From Mesocentrotus franciscanus (Eukaryota > Echinodermata > Echinoidea > Camarodonta > Strongylocentrotidae), in contig CP137667.1 of NCBI GenBank assembly GCA_037976565.1, forward strand, positions 496,001 through 560,000: a stretch of 64,000 nt of DNA, in the 5' to 3' direction. The position numbers were made by a program, and so were the translations under genes. Of the stretch, positions 35,112-46,857 are shown piece after piece. Every line of letters begins with the position of its first letter. Position 1 is the stretch's first letter. A model generated the notes under the pieces. The model had not been told where the DNA came from and did no database searches. It saw only the letters and a list, made by a program, of their open reading frames with translations.

Positions 35112-36556
35112 GATATGTTGTAGCTAAGACAATTCTCTACAAGATAAGTATTCCTCACTTTTCGTTTTGATGACGTCATCATAGTGAAAATTTCAATTAA
35201 AGGCGACATGTCAGAATTTTCTTAACGTGCGTGTTATGTCTACCGAAGTCGAATTTCGTTCACATCATCGAATCTACATGACATTAATCTTTGAGCACTA
35301 TCTAGCTTATTTGTGCTCTTTTTTCTCCCAAATTTGATATGTTGTAGCTAAGACAATTCTCTACAAGATAAGTCACCCTCACTTTTCGTTTTGATGACGT
35401 CATCATAGTGAAAATTTCAATTAAAGGCGACATGTCAGAATTTTCTTAATTTGCGTGTTATGTCTATGAAAGTGAATTTCGTTCACATCATATGAATCTA
35501 CATAACATTAATCTTGGAGCACTATCTAGCTTATTTGAGCTCTTTTTTCCCAAATTTTGATATGTTGTAGCTAAGACAATTCTCTACAAGATAAGTCGCC
35601 CTCACTTTTCGTTTTGATGACGTCATCATAGTGAAAATTTCAATTAAAGGCGACATGTCAGAATTTTCTTAATTTGCGTGTTATGTCTATGAAAGTGAAT
35701 TTCGTTCACATCATATGAATCTACATAACATTAATCTTGGAGCACTATCTAGCTTATTTGAGCTTTTTTTCCCCCCAAATTTTGATATGTTGTAGCTAAG
35801 ACAATTCTCTACAAGATAAGTTACCCTCACTTTTCGTTTTGATGACGTCATCATAGTGAAAATTTCAATTAATGGCGACATGTCAGAATTTTCTTAATTT
35901 GCGTGTTATGTCTATGAAAGTGAATTTCGTTCACATCATATGAATCTACATAACATTAATCTTGGAGCACTATCTAGCTTATTTGAGCTCTTTTTCTCCC
36001 AAATTTTGATATGTTGTAGCTAAGACAATTCTCTACAAGATAAGTCACCCTCACTTTTCGTTTTGATGACGTCATCATAGTGAAAATTTCAATTAAAGGC
36101 GACATGTCAGAATTTTCTTAATTTGCGTGTTATGTCTATGAAAGTGAATTTCGTTCACATCATATGAATCTACATAACATTAATCTTGGAGCACTATCTA
36201 GCTTATTTGAGCTCTTTTTTCTCCCAAATTTTGATATGTTGTAGCTAAGACAATTCTCTACAAGATAAGTCACCCTCACTTTTCGTTTTGATGACGTCAT
36301 CATAGTGAAAATTTCAATTAAAGGCGACATGTCAGAATTTTCTTAATTTGCGTGTTATGTCTATGAAAGTGAATTTCGTTCACATCATATGAATCTACAT
36401 AACATTAATCTTGGAGCACTATCTAGCTTATTTGAGCTCTTTTTTCTCCCAAATTTTGATATGTTGTAGCTAAGACAATTCTCTACAAGATAAGTCACCC
36501 TCACTTTTCGTTTTGATGACGTCATCATAGTGAAAATTTCAATTAAAGGCGACATT
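35112..36556 (+). repeat. Satellite array, ~224-bp period, about 6.5 copies
   Basis: The motif GATATGTTGTAGCTAAGAC recurs near 35112, 35336, 35559, 35784, 36008, 36233 and 36458, spacing 223-225 bp. Each monomer carries GATGACGTCATCATAG and GCGTGTTATGTCTATG. The monomer is a diverged relative of the ~225-bp blocks inside A units. Confidence 0.9.
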
Positions 36557-37470
36557 ATGTTATGTTATGTTATGTCTACGGAAGTCGATTTTCGTTCACA
36601 TAATTAATCTACATGACATTGTTCTGTGAGTAGTATCTCGCTTATTTTTGCTCTATTCCCCCACCCCCCCCCCCAATTTAAGTATGTTATAGCTGATACT
36701 ATGAGCTATCGGAAGTGCGCCTTCCGTTTTTTGATCAGATGTTGGAATCATGTAGAAATTTGTAATTGAAAGTTGAAATAGCGAATATGCCAAGGCCGTT
36801 TGTCAGCTTTGCATCGCTCTCTCTCTCTTCTTTTTCACCCTCTCCCTCTCTCTGTCTCCCTCTCCCTGTCTTGTTCTGCCTCCCTCTTCTTCTGCTCTGA
36901 TGTCTCCCTAGCTGTCTCTGCCTCTCTCTTTCTCTACTCTCTCACCCTCTCCTTTTCCCGCCTTTGGCTCCCGCTCTCCCTCTTTTATGTCTTATAGGAT
37001 GTTCCTTAATTTCCTCTAGCTCTTTGCTGTGCCCTTTGTATTCTTATTTCACCCCTACCATGTTTCCTTGTACTTTCCTCTCTCCTTCCAAATGTATGCA
37101 TTCTGATTCCTCTTTCATCCCTCGGTCCAGCTCATGTATTTTTACATGACTATAACCAGTCTCCCTCTCTCCTTCTCTATCTCTATATTTTCATCAAATT
37201 TCATTATGATCATGATCTTGATCATAATCATTTCTCAATATTTTGTTCATCAGTTGAGTTATTACTTCAGTTCAGGTCACAGTTCAATATCAGTTCATCA
37301 GTTCATTCATCAGTTCATCAGTTTAGCTCATCAATTCAGTTCATTTCACATCAGTTCAATCTATCAGTTCATCAGTACTTCATTCATCAATTCATATCTT
37401 AATACATCATTTTACATTAACATCATTATATTGGATCATTGAATTGAAGATGAGCATGATCATAAGAATT
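36557..37470. repeat. Low-complexity tail of family B
   Basis: (ATGTT)n around 36553-36578, a C-run near 36660-36675, CT-rich DNA 36810-37000, and degenerate GTTCATCA repeats about 37240-37400. Short Ser/Leu-rich frames here are compositional artefacts. Confidence 0.7.
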
Positions 37471-37483
37471 GTAGACAGACCAC

Positions 37484-37516
37484 CTAATTCGTCCTCATGA
37501 CGAATTAAATGTCTAG
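37484..37516 (+). terminator. Family B 3' terminal hairpin and CTAG
   Basis: 8-bp arms AATTCGTC/GACGAATT with a 5-base loop, 6 bases, then CTAG. In Helitrons the 3' hairpin marks the rolling-circle replication stop; that role is inferred from the family. Confidence 0.6.
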
Positions 37517-39099
37517 TTTATTTATTTTTCTTATTTCGACCCACTTTTTTGTTAGCAAGATAACTTGAAAATGATTAAATCAAATACTTTGAAATTTGGC
37601 ACACATATGTATAGGCATATGGAGAAAACACAATAAGGTTTTCAACCTTGACCTTGACTGATGACGTCATCTAGGCGCCATTTTGTGAAATTTTCTGAAA
37701 ATCTACTCATGATCATATCTTCATAACGAAAAGTCATTTCTCATTCATATTTATCATGATCAAGGTCAATATCCGTCCGGTCAATTTCAGGTCAAAAACG
37801 CGCGCATGCGTACGTCCGCGCGTCAGCGCGCGCGCAAAATTTCAAAATGCTCAAATCGTCTCAAATTCATTTTGCATACGTTTCAGGCCATTTTAAGCAT
37901 TTTATAAAAATCGCGCACACGCGCATGCGCGCGCGTTTTCGCGCGTAACACCATTACACAACATAGAATCGCCATTTTTTTCTTTCATGATATTTCCCAT
38001 ATTTTTTCAAACAATTTGATACCATGTTTATCTCTTTATGACCATTAATAACAAGATGAGCGTCCATTCAAGATAAATGTCCGTGCGCGCGAGCTCTTGT
38101 AATACATAGCATATATGGGCAAAAACATGCCTATACAAAATTCATTGTAACTCTTCAGAATGGATGGGAACTCCCAATTTTTTTCATATTTGGATAGATT
38201 ATGAGTCGGAGATATGATTTCATGTCTCATTTGACCCTCAATTAACTCATGACGTCATCATAATGGCCTCCGAACTCAAAATTTCAATTTGCATATTATG
38301 ACGTCAGCATATTTTTGGAAAATTGATTGTATCTCTGTAAATATTGATCGATTTTCTTCCAAATTTTGATATGTTCTAGCTGAGACAATTTTCTACAAAT
38401 GCAGTTCACGATTTTCATTTTGACAAAGGCATCATGGCGTATTTTTGCGATTAAAGGAGGCATGTCAATTTTTCACATTTTGCGTGTATTCTCTACGGGA
38501 CATGACTTTTTTCAAAACTGGATTCTACATTCCCGTCTTTCGCGAGCAATATCTCCGTCGTTTTATTTTGTTTTCGCTGAGCTTCGAGTATGTTGTAGCT
38601 GAGACAATAAGCTATCACATGTGTGCCTTTATTTTTGAACAGATGCCGGGATTATGCTCATATTTCACTTGCAAAGTGGGATTTGAGAATTCCATTTTCC
38701 GTTCACATGTAATGTCTATGTGGATTATTTTGGTATATTGGTCGCAATTGACTTAAAACATTGCATGTTGATAGGTAAGAAAAACTATTTCATATAAAAA
38801 CACAAAATTGAGAATATGCATATTTCATTATGTTATTTGGATTTTAAGGTTAAAGGTCAAATATACTCTAAAACAATGCTTTGTATAGACATAAAATTTG
38901 GCACACCATTAGACCTGAATAAGAGGATTATTTCAAAAATTTAGGTCAAATCATGCCAATGGTATCTTAACTACTTAGTATGTAAATTAGGGTCAAAGGT
39001 CAAACATTTCACTGATCACTATCTCACTAACCATGTGTGGTATGCACTAATTGGAACAGCCCACCTATACTTGTTCCGAAACAAGTATTACATGTCTAG
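37517..39099 (+). mobile_element. Family A unit, HOR dimer 1 first half
   Basis: 1583 bp between CTAG ends; A-box-only module near 38734; terminal hairpin CTTGTTCCGAAACAAG. Confidence 0.75.
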
Positions 39100-40686
39100 T
39101 TTATTTTTCTTATTTCGACCCACTTTTTTGTTAGCAAGATAACTTGAAAATGGTTAAATCAAATACCTTGAAATTTGGCACACATATGTATAGGCATATT
39201 GAGAAAACACAATAAGGTTTTCAACCTTGACCTTGACTGATGACGTCATCTAGGCGCCATTTTGTGAAATTTTCTGAAAATCTACTCATGATCATATCTT
39301 CATAACGGAAAATCATTTCTCATTCATATTTATCATGATCAAGGTCAATATCCGTCCGGTCAATTTCAGGTCAAAAACGCGCGCGCATGCGTACGTCCGC
39401 GCGTTAGCGCGCGCAAAATTTCAAAATGCTCAAAATCGTCTCAAATTCATTTTGCATACGTTTCAGGCCATTTTAAGCATTTTATAAAAATCGCGCACAC
39501 GCACATGCGCGCGTTTTCGCGCGTAACAACATTACACAACATAGAATCGCCATTTTTTTCTTTCATGATATTTTCCATATTTTTCGAACAATTTGATACC
39601 ATGTTTATCTCTTTATGACCATTAATAACAAGATGAGCGTCCATTCAAGATAAATGTCCGTGCGCGCGAGCTCTTGTAATACATAGCATATATGGGCAAA
39701 AACATGCCTATACAAAATTCATTGTAACTCTTCAGAATGGATGGGAACTCCCAATTTTTTTCATATTTGGATAGATTATGAGTCGGAGATATGATTTCAT
39801 GTCTCATTTGACCCTCAATTAACTCATGACGTCATCATAATGGCCTCCGAACTCAAAATTTCAATTTGCATATTATGACGTCAGCATATTTTTGGAAAAT
39901 TGATTGTATCTCTGTAAATATTGATCGATTTTCTTCCAAATTTTGATATGTTCTAGCTGAGACAATTTTCTACAAATTGTTCCCACAATTTTTCATTTTG
40001 ACAAAGGCATCATGGCGTATTTTTGCGATTAAAGGAGGCATGTCAATTTTTCACATTTTGCGTGTATTCTCTATGGGACATGACTTTTTCAAAACTGGAT
40101 TCTACATTCCCGTCTTTCGCGAGCAATATCTCCGTCGTTTTAGTTTTGTTTTTGCTGAGCTTTGAGTATGTTGTAGCTGAGACAATAAGCTATCACAATG
40201 TGCCCTTTATTTTTGATCAGATGCCGGGATCATGCTCATATTTCACTTGCAAAGTGGGATTTGAGAATTCCATTTTCCGTTCACGTATAATGTCTATGTG
40301 GATTATTTTGGTATATTGGTCGCAATTGACTTGAAACGTTGCATGTTGATAGGTAAGACAAAATATTTCATATAAAAACACAAAATCGAGAATATGCATA
40401 TTTCATTATGTTATTTAGATTTTAAGGTTAAAGGTCAAATATACTGTACATGGTTTCTCTAAAACAATGCTTTGTATAGACATGAAATTTGGCACAGTAA
40501 TAGACCTAAGAGGATTATTTCACAAATTTAGGTCAAATCATGCCAATGGTATCTTAACTACTTAGTATGTAAATTAGGATCAAAGATCAAACATTTCCCT
40601 GATCACTATCTCACTAACCATGTGTGGTATGCATTAATTGGAACAGCCCACCTATACTTGTTCCGAAACAAGTTTTATATGTCTAG
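39100..40686 (+). mobile_element. Family A unit, HOR dimer 1 second half
   Basis: 1587 bp; ends with the variant CAAGTTTTATATGTCTAG, distinguishing it from its neighbour. Confidence 0.75.
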
Positions 40687-42281
40687 TTTATTTATTTTTC
40701 TTATTTCGACCCACTTTTTTGTTAGCAAGATAACTTGAAAATGGTTAAATCAAATACCTTGAAATTTGGCACACATATGTATTGGCATATAAACAAAGCA
40801 CAATAAGGTTTTCAACCTTGACCTTGACTGATGACGTCATCTAGGCGCCATTTTGTAAATTTTCTGAAAATCTACTCATGATCATATCTTCATAACGAAA
40901 AGTCGTTTTCATTCATATTTATCATGATCAAGGTCAATATCCGTCCGGTCAATTTCAGGTCAAAAACGCGCGCGCATGCGTACGTCCGTGCGCCAGCGTG
41001 CGCGCAAAATTTCAAAATGTTCCAAATCGTCTCAAATTCATTTTGGATACGTTTCAGGCCATTTTAAGCATTTAATAAAAAAATCGCGCACACGCACATG
41101 CGCGCGCGTTTTCGTGCGTAACATGATTATACAACATAAAATCGCCATTTTTTTTCTTTCATGATATTTCCCATATTTTTTCGAACAATTTGATACCATG
41201 TTTATCTCTTAATGACCATTAATAACAAGATGAGCGTCCATTCAATATAAATGTCCGTGCGCGCGAGCTCTTGTAATACATAGCATATATGGGCAAAAAC
41301 ATGCCTATACAAAATTCATTGTAACTCTTCAGAATGGATGGGAACTCCCAATTTTTTTTCATATTTGGATAGATTATGAGTCGGAGATATGATTTCATGT
41401 CTCATTTGACCCTCAATTAACTCATGACGTCATCATAATGGCCTCCAAACTCAAAATTTTAATTTGCATATTATGACGTCAGCATATTTTTGGAAAATTG
41501 ATTGTATCTCTGTAAATATTGATCGATTTTCTTCCAAATTTTGATATGTTCTAGCTGAGACAATTTTCTACAAATTGTTCCCACAATTTTTCATTTTGAC
41601 AAAGGCATCATGGCGTATTTTTGCGATTAAAGGAGGCATGTCAATTTTTCACATTTTGCGTGTATTCTCTATGGGACATGACTTTTTCAAAACTGGATTC
41701 TACATTCCCGTCTTTCGCGAGCAATATCTCCGTCGTTTTATTTTGTTTACGCTGAGCTTCGAGTATGTTGTAGCTGAGACAATAAGCTATCACCTGCATG
41801 TGTGCCCTTTATTTTTTTTATCAGATGCCGGGATTATGCTCATATTTCACTTGCAAAGTGGGATTTGAGAATTCCATTTTCCGTTCACGTGTAATGTCTA
41901 TGTGGATTATTTTGGTATATTGGTCGCAATTGACTTGAAACATTGCATGTTGATAGGTAAGAAAAACTATTTCATATAAAAACACAAAATTGAGAATATG
42001 CATATTTCATTATGTTATTTGGATTTTAAGGTTAAAGGTCAAATATACTCTAAAACAATGCTTTGTATAGACATAAAATTTGGCACACCATTAGACCTGA
42101 ATAAGAGGATTATTTCAAAAATTTAGGTCAAATCATGCCAATGGTATCTTAACTACTTAGTATGTAAATTAGGGTCAAAGGTCAAACATTTCACTGATCA
42201 CTATCTCACTAACCATGTGTGGTATGCACTAATTGGAACAGCCCACCTATACTTGTTCCGAAACAAGTATTACATGTCTAG
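40687..42281 (+). mobile_element. Family A unit, HOR dimer 2 first half
   Basis: 1595 bp. Shares the TTTATTTATTTTTCTT start and the AAAAACTATTTC variant with 37517-39099 rather than with the adjacent unit. Confidence 0.75.
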
Positions 42282-43869
42282 TTTATTTTTCTTATTTCGA
42301 CCCACTTTTTTGTTAGCAAGATAACTTGAAAATGGTTAAATCAAATACCTTGAAATTTGGCACACATATGTATAGGCATATTGAGAAACACAATAAGGTT
42401 TTCAACATTGACCTTGACTGATGACGTCATCTAGGCGCCATTTTGTGAAATTTTCTGAAAATATACTCATGATCATATCTTCATAACGGAAAATCATTTC
42501 TCATTCATATTTATCATGATCAAGGTCAATATCCGTCCGGTCAATTTCAGGTCAAAAACGCGCGCATGCGTACGTCCGCGCGTTAGCGCGCGCAAAATTT
42601 CAAAATGCTCAAAATCGTCTCAAATTCATTTTGCATACGTTTCAGGCCATTTTAAGCATTTTATAAAAATCGCGCACACGCACATGCGCGCGCGTTTTCG
42701 CGCGTAACAACATTACACAACATAGAATCGCCATTTTTTTCTTTCATGATATTTTCCATATTTTTCGAACAATTTGATACCATGTTTATTTCTTTATGAC
42801 CATTAATAACAAGATGAGCGGCCATTCAAGATAAATGTCCGTGCGCGCGAGCTCTTGTAATACATAGCATATATGGGCAAAAACATGCCTATACAAATTC
42901 ATTGTAACTCTTCAGAATGGATGGGAACTCCCAAATTTTTTTTCATATTTGTATAGATTATGAGTCGGAGATATGATTTCATGTCTCATTTGATCCTCAA
43001 TTAACTCATGACGTCATCATAATGGCCTCCGAACTCAAAATTTTAATTTGCATATTATGACGTCAGCATATTTTTGGAAAATTGATTGTATCTCTGTAAA
43101 TATTGATCGATTTTCTTCCAAATTTTGATATGTTTTAGCTGAGACAATTTTCTACAAAAATTGTTCCACAATTTTTCATTTTGACAAAGGCATCATGGCG
43201 TATTTTTGCGATTAAAGGAGGCATGTCAATTTTTCACATTTTGCGTGTATTCTCTATGGGACATGACTTTTTTCAAAACTGGATTCTACATTCCCGTCTT
43301 TCGCGAGCAATATCTCTCGTTTTAGTTTTGTTTTTGCTGAGCTTTGAGTATGTTGTAGCTGAGACAATAAGCTATCGTTAATATGCCTTTTATTTTTGAT
43401 CAGATGCCGAGATCATGCTCATATTTCACTTGCAAAGTGGGATTTGAGAATTCCATTTTCCGTTCACGTATGATGTCTATGTGGATTATTTTGGTATATT
43501 GGTCGCAATTGACTTGAAACGTTGCATGTTGATAGGTAAGACAAAATATTTCATATAAAAACACAAAATCGAGAATATGCATATTTCATTATGTTATTTA
43601 GATTTTAAGGTTAAAGGTCAAATATACTGTACATGGTTTCTCTAAAACAATGCTTTGTATAGACATGAAATTTGGCACAGTAATAGACCTAAGAGGATTA
43701 TTTCACAAATTTAGGTCAAATCATGCCAATGGTATCTTAACTACTTAGTATGTAAATTAGGATCAAAGATCAAACATTTCCCTGATCACTATCTCACTAA
43801 CCATGTGTGGTATGCATTAATTGGAACAGCCCACCTATACTTGTTCCGAAACAAGTTTTATATGTCTAG
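42282..43869 (+). mobile_element. Family A unit, HOR dimer 2 second half
   Basis: 1588 bp. Shares the CAAGTTTTATATGTCTAG end and other variants with 39100-40686. Confidence 0.75.
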
Positions 43870-45661
43870 TTTATTTATTTTTCTTATTTCGACCCACTTT
43901 TTTGTTAGCAAGATAACTTGAAAATGGTTAAATCAAATACCTTGAAATTTGGCACACATATGTATTGGCATATAAACAAAGCACAATAAGGTTTTCAACC
44001 TTGACCTTGACTGATGACGTCATCTAGGCGCCATTTTGTAAATTTTCTGAAAATCTACTCATGATCATATCTTCATAACGAAAAGTCGTTTTTCATTCAT
44101 ATTTATCATGATCAAGGTCAATATCCGTCCGGTCAATTTCAGGTCAAAAACGCGCGCGCATGCGTACGTCCGTGCGTCAGCGCGCGCAAAATTTCAAAAT
44201 GTTCCAAATCGTCTCAAATTCATTTTGGATACGTTTCAGGCCATTTTAAGCATTTAATAAAATCGCGCACACGCACATGCGCGCGTTTTCGCGCGTAACA
44301 TGATTATACAACATAAAATCGCCATTTTTTTCTTTCATGATATTTCCCATATTTTTTCGAACAATTTGATACCATGTTTATCTCTTAATGACCATTAATA
44401 ACAAGATGAGCGTCCATTCAATATAAATGTCCGTGCGCGCGAGCTCTTGTAATACATAGCATATATGGGCAAAAACATGCCTATACAAAATTCATTGTAA
44501 CTCTTCAGAATGGATGGGAACTCCCAATTTTTTTTCATATTTGGATAGATTATGAGTCGGAGATATGATTTCATGTCTCATTTGACCCTCAATTAACTCA
44601 TGACGTCATCATAATGGCCTCCGAACTCAAAATTTCAATTTGCATATTATGACGTCAGCATATTTTTGGAAAATTGATTGTATCTCTGTAAATATTGATC
44701 GATTTTCTTCCAAATTTTGATATGTTCTAGCTGAGACAATTTTCTACAAATGCAGTGTTCACATTTTTCATTTTGACAAAGGCATCATGGCGTATTTCTG
44801 CGATTAAAGGAGGCATGTCAATTTTTCACATTTTGCGTGTATTCTCTATGGGACATGACTTTTTTCAAAACTGGATTCTACATTCCTGTCTTTCGCGAGC
44901 AATATCTCCGTCGTTTTAGCTTTGTTTTTGCTGAGCTTCGAGTATGTTATAGCTGAGACAATAAGCTATCACAAGTGTGCCCTTTATTTTTTGATCAGAT
45001 GCCGGGATCATGCTCATATTTCACTTGCAAAGTGGGATTTGAGAATTCCATTTTCCGTTCACGTGTAATGTCTATGTGGATTATTTTGGTATAGTGGTCA
45101 TAGCACTTGCCTCCCATTCCGGCGACCCAAGTTCGATTCCTGGTGGGTCAATTTTTTTTTTTTTGCCGTCGTTTTAAATTTGATTTTATGATCTTCTTCG
45201 ACTATTATAACATATTATCATATACAATCACAAACAATGTAATAAAATGCCTAATTTTGCGTGTTATATCTATGGGAGAAGAATGTCAATCGTTTGAGTA
45301 CAACCCTATGGGAAATCTGAGTCCTTGTCGTGTATTAATTTTTTATTCATAGTCGGATAGAGTATGAGTGGGAGATATGATTTCTTAAAGAAAAACAAAA
45401 TCTAGAAAATGCATATTTCATTTTGATATTTAGATTTGAGGGTCAAAGGTCAAATATACTGTACATGGTTTCTCTAAAACCATGCATTGTATAGACTTGA
45501 AATTTGGCACACTAATAGACCTGGATAAGAGGATTATTTCAAAAAAATAGGGTCAAATCATGCCAATGTTATCTTAACTACTTAGTATGTCACTAAACAT
45601 GGGTGGCATGCACTTGGAACAGCCCACCTATACTTGTTATTAACAAGTATTACATGTCTAG
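43870..45661 (+). mobile_element. Family A unit, Gly-like type
   Basis: 1792 bp ending in hairpin CTTGTTATTAACAAG and CTAG at 45658-45661. Closely related in type to the minus-strand units at 22865-25890. Confidence 0.75.
45088..45150 (+). tRNA. tRNA-Gly(CCC)-like module with T-run
   Basis: A box TGGTATAGTGG, loop CTCCCAT, B box GTTCGATTCC, end GGGTCA, then a 12-T run (45153-45164). No acceptor stem. Confidence 0.45.
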
Positions 45662-46857
45662 TTTATTTATTTCTTTATTTTTCTTATTTCCACCCACTTT
45701 TTTGTTAGCAAGATAATTTGAAAATGGCTCAATCAAATGCCTTGAAATTTGGCACACATATGTATAGGCATATGGACAAAGCAAAATAACGTTTTCAACC
45801 TTGACCTTGACTGATGACGTCATCTAGGCGCCATTTTGTAAAATTTTCTGAAAATCTACTCATGATCATATCTTCATAACGAAAAGTCGTTTCTCATTCA
45901 TATTTATCATGATCAAGGTCAATATCCGTCCGGTCAATTTCAAGTCAAAGAACGCGCGCGCATGCGTACGTCCGCGCATTAGCTTGCACGCAAAATTAAA
46001 AATGCTCCAAATCGTCTCAAATTCATTTTGGATACGTTTCAGGCCATTTTAAGCATTTTATAAAAAATCGCGCACACGCACATGCGCGCGTTTTCGCGCG
46101 TAACACCCTTACACAACATAGAATCGCCATTTTTTTCTTTCATGATATTTCCCATATTTTTTCGAACAATTTGATACCATGTTTATCTCTTTAATGACCA
46201 TTAATAACAAGATGAGCGTCCATTCAAGATAAATGTCCGTGCGCGCGAGCTCTTGTAATACATAGCATATATGGGCAAAAACATGCCTATACAAAATTCA
46301 TTGTAACTCTTCAGAATGGATGAGAACTCCCAATTTTTTTCATATTTGATAGATTATGAGTCGGAGATATGATTTCATGTCTCATTTGACCCTCAATTAA
46401 CTCATGACGCATCATAATGGCCTCCGAACTTCAAATTTCAATTTGCATATTATGACGTCAGCATATTTTTGGAAAATTGATTGTATCTCTGTAAATATTG
46501 ATCGATTTTCTTTCAAATTTTGATATGTTCTAGCTGAGACAATCTTCTACAAAAGCAGTTTCACGATTTTTCATTTTGACAAAGGCATCATAGCGTATTT
46601 TGGCGATTAAAGGAGGCATGTCAATTTTGCACATTTTGCGTGTATTCTCTATGGGACATGATTTTTTCTCAAAAAATGGATTCTACATTCCCGTCTTTCG
46701 CGAGCAATATCTCCGTCGTTTTAGCTTCGTTTACGCTGAACTTCGAGTATGTTGTAGCTGAGACAATAAGCTATCTCAAATGTGCCCTTGATTTTGTCTT
46801 AAATTTTAGTTGGACCAGCCCACCTATACTTGTTCTAAACAAGTATTACAAATCTAG
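45662..46857 (+). mobile_element. Family A unit, internally deleted
   Basis: 1196 bp between CTAG ends. Lacks the tRNA-like module and one or two monomers. The 3' end type (TACAAATCTAG) matches units 1-6 and 8. Confidence 0.7.

Larger units (their letters stand above)
32955..37516 (+). mobile_element. Family B Helentron-like element, long form (4.56 kb)
   Basis: The 5' end TTATTAGGTGGTCTGTC is matched at the 3' end by GACAGACCACCTA, a perfect 13-bp asymmetric inverted repeat. The 3' end continues with hairpin AATTCGTC/GACGAATT, AAATGT and CTAG (37513-37516), then T. It lies exactly between two A units. The body includes A-like sequence, a diverged region (34.28-35.1 kb), a 224-bp satellite, pyrimidine-rich DNA and degenerate GTTCATCA repeats. 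The A-like first part and an apparent internal A-type start at 34278 mean it could be a composite. Confidence 0.6.
37517..43869 (+). repeat. Two-unit higher-order repeat, two copies (~3.18 kb each)
   Basis: Units alternate in diagnostic variants: ends TATTACATGTCTAG, TTTTATATGTCTAG, TATTACATGTCTAG, TTTTATATGTCTAG; starts alternate too. So 37517-40686 and 40687-43869 are duplicates of a dimer. Confidence 0.75.

Noticed and set aside
35112..36556. CRISPR-like array
   Set aside because: The repeat unit is the whole ~224 bp with no variable spacers, and the context is eukaryotic satellite DNA.
36800..37149. Ser/Leu-rich frames that look like signal or membrane peptides
   Set aside because: They arise from CT-rich low-complexity DNA and have no other coding support.
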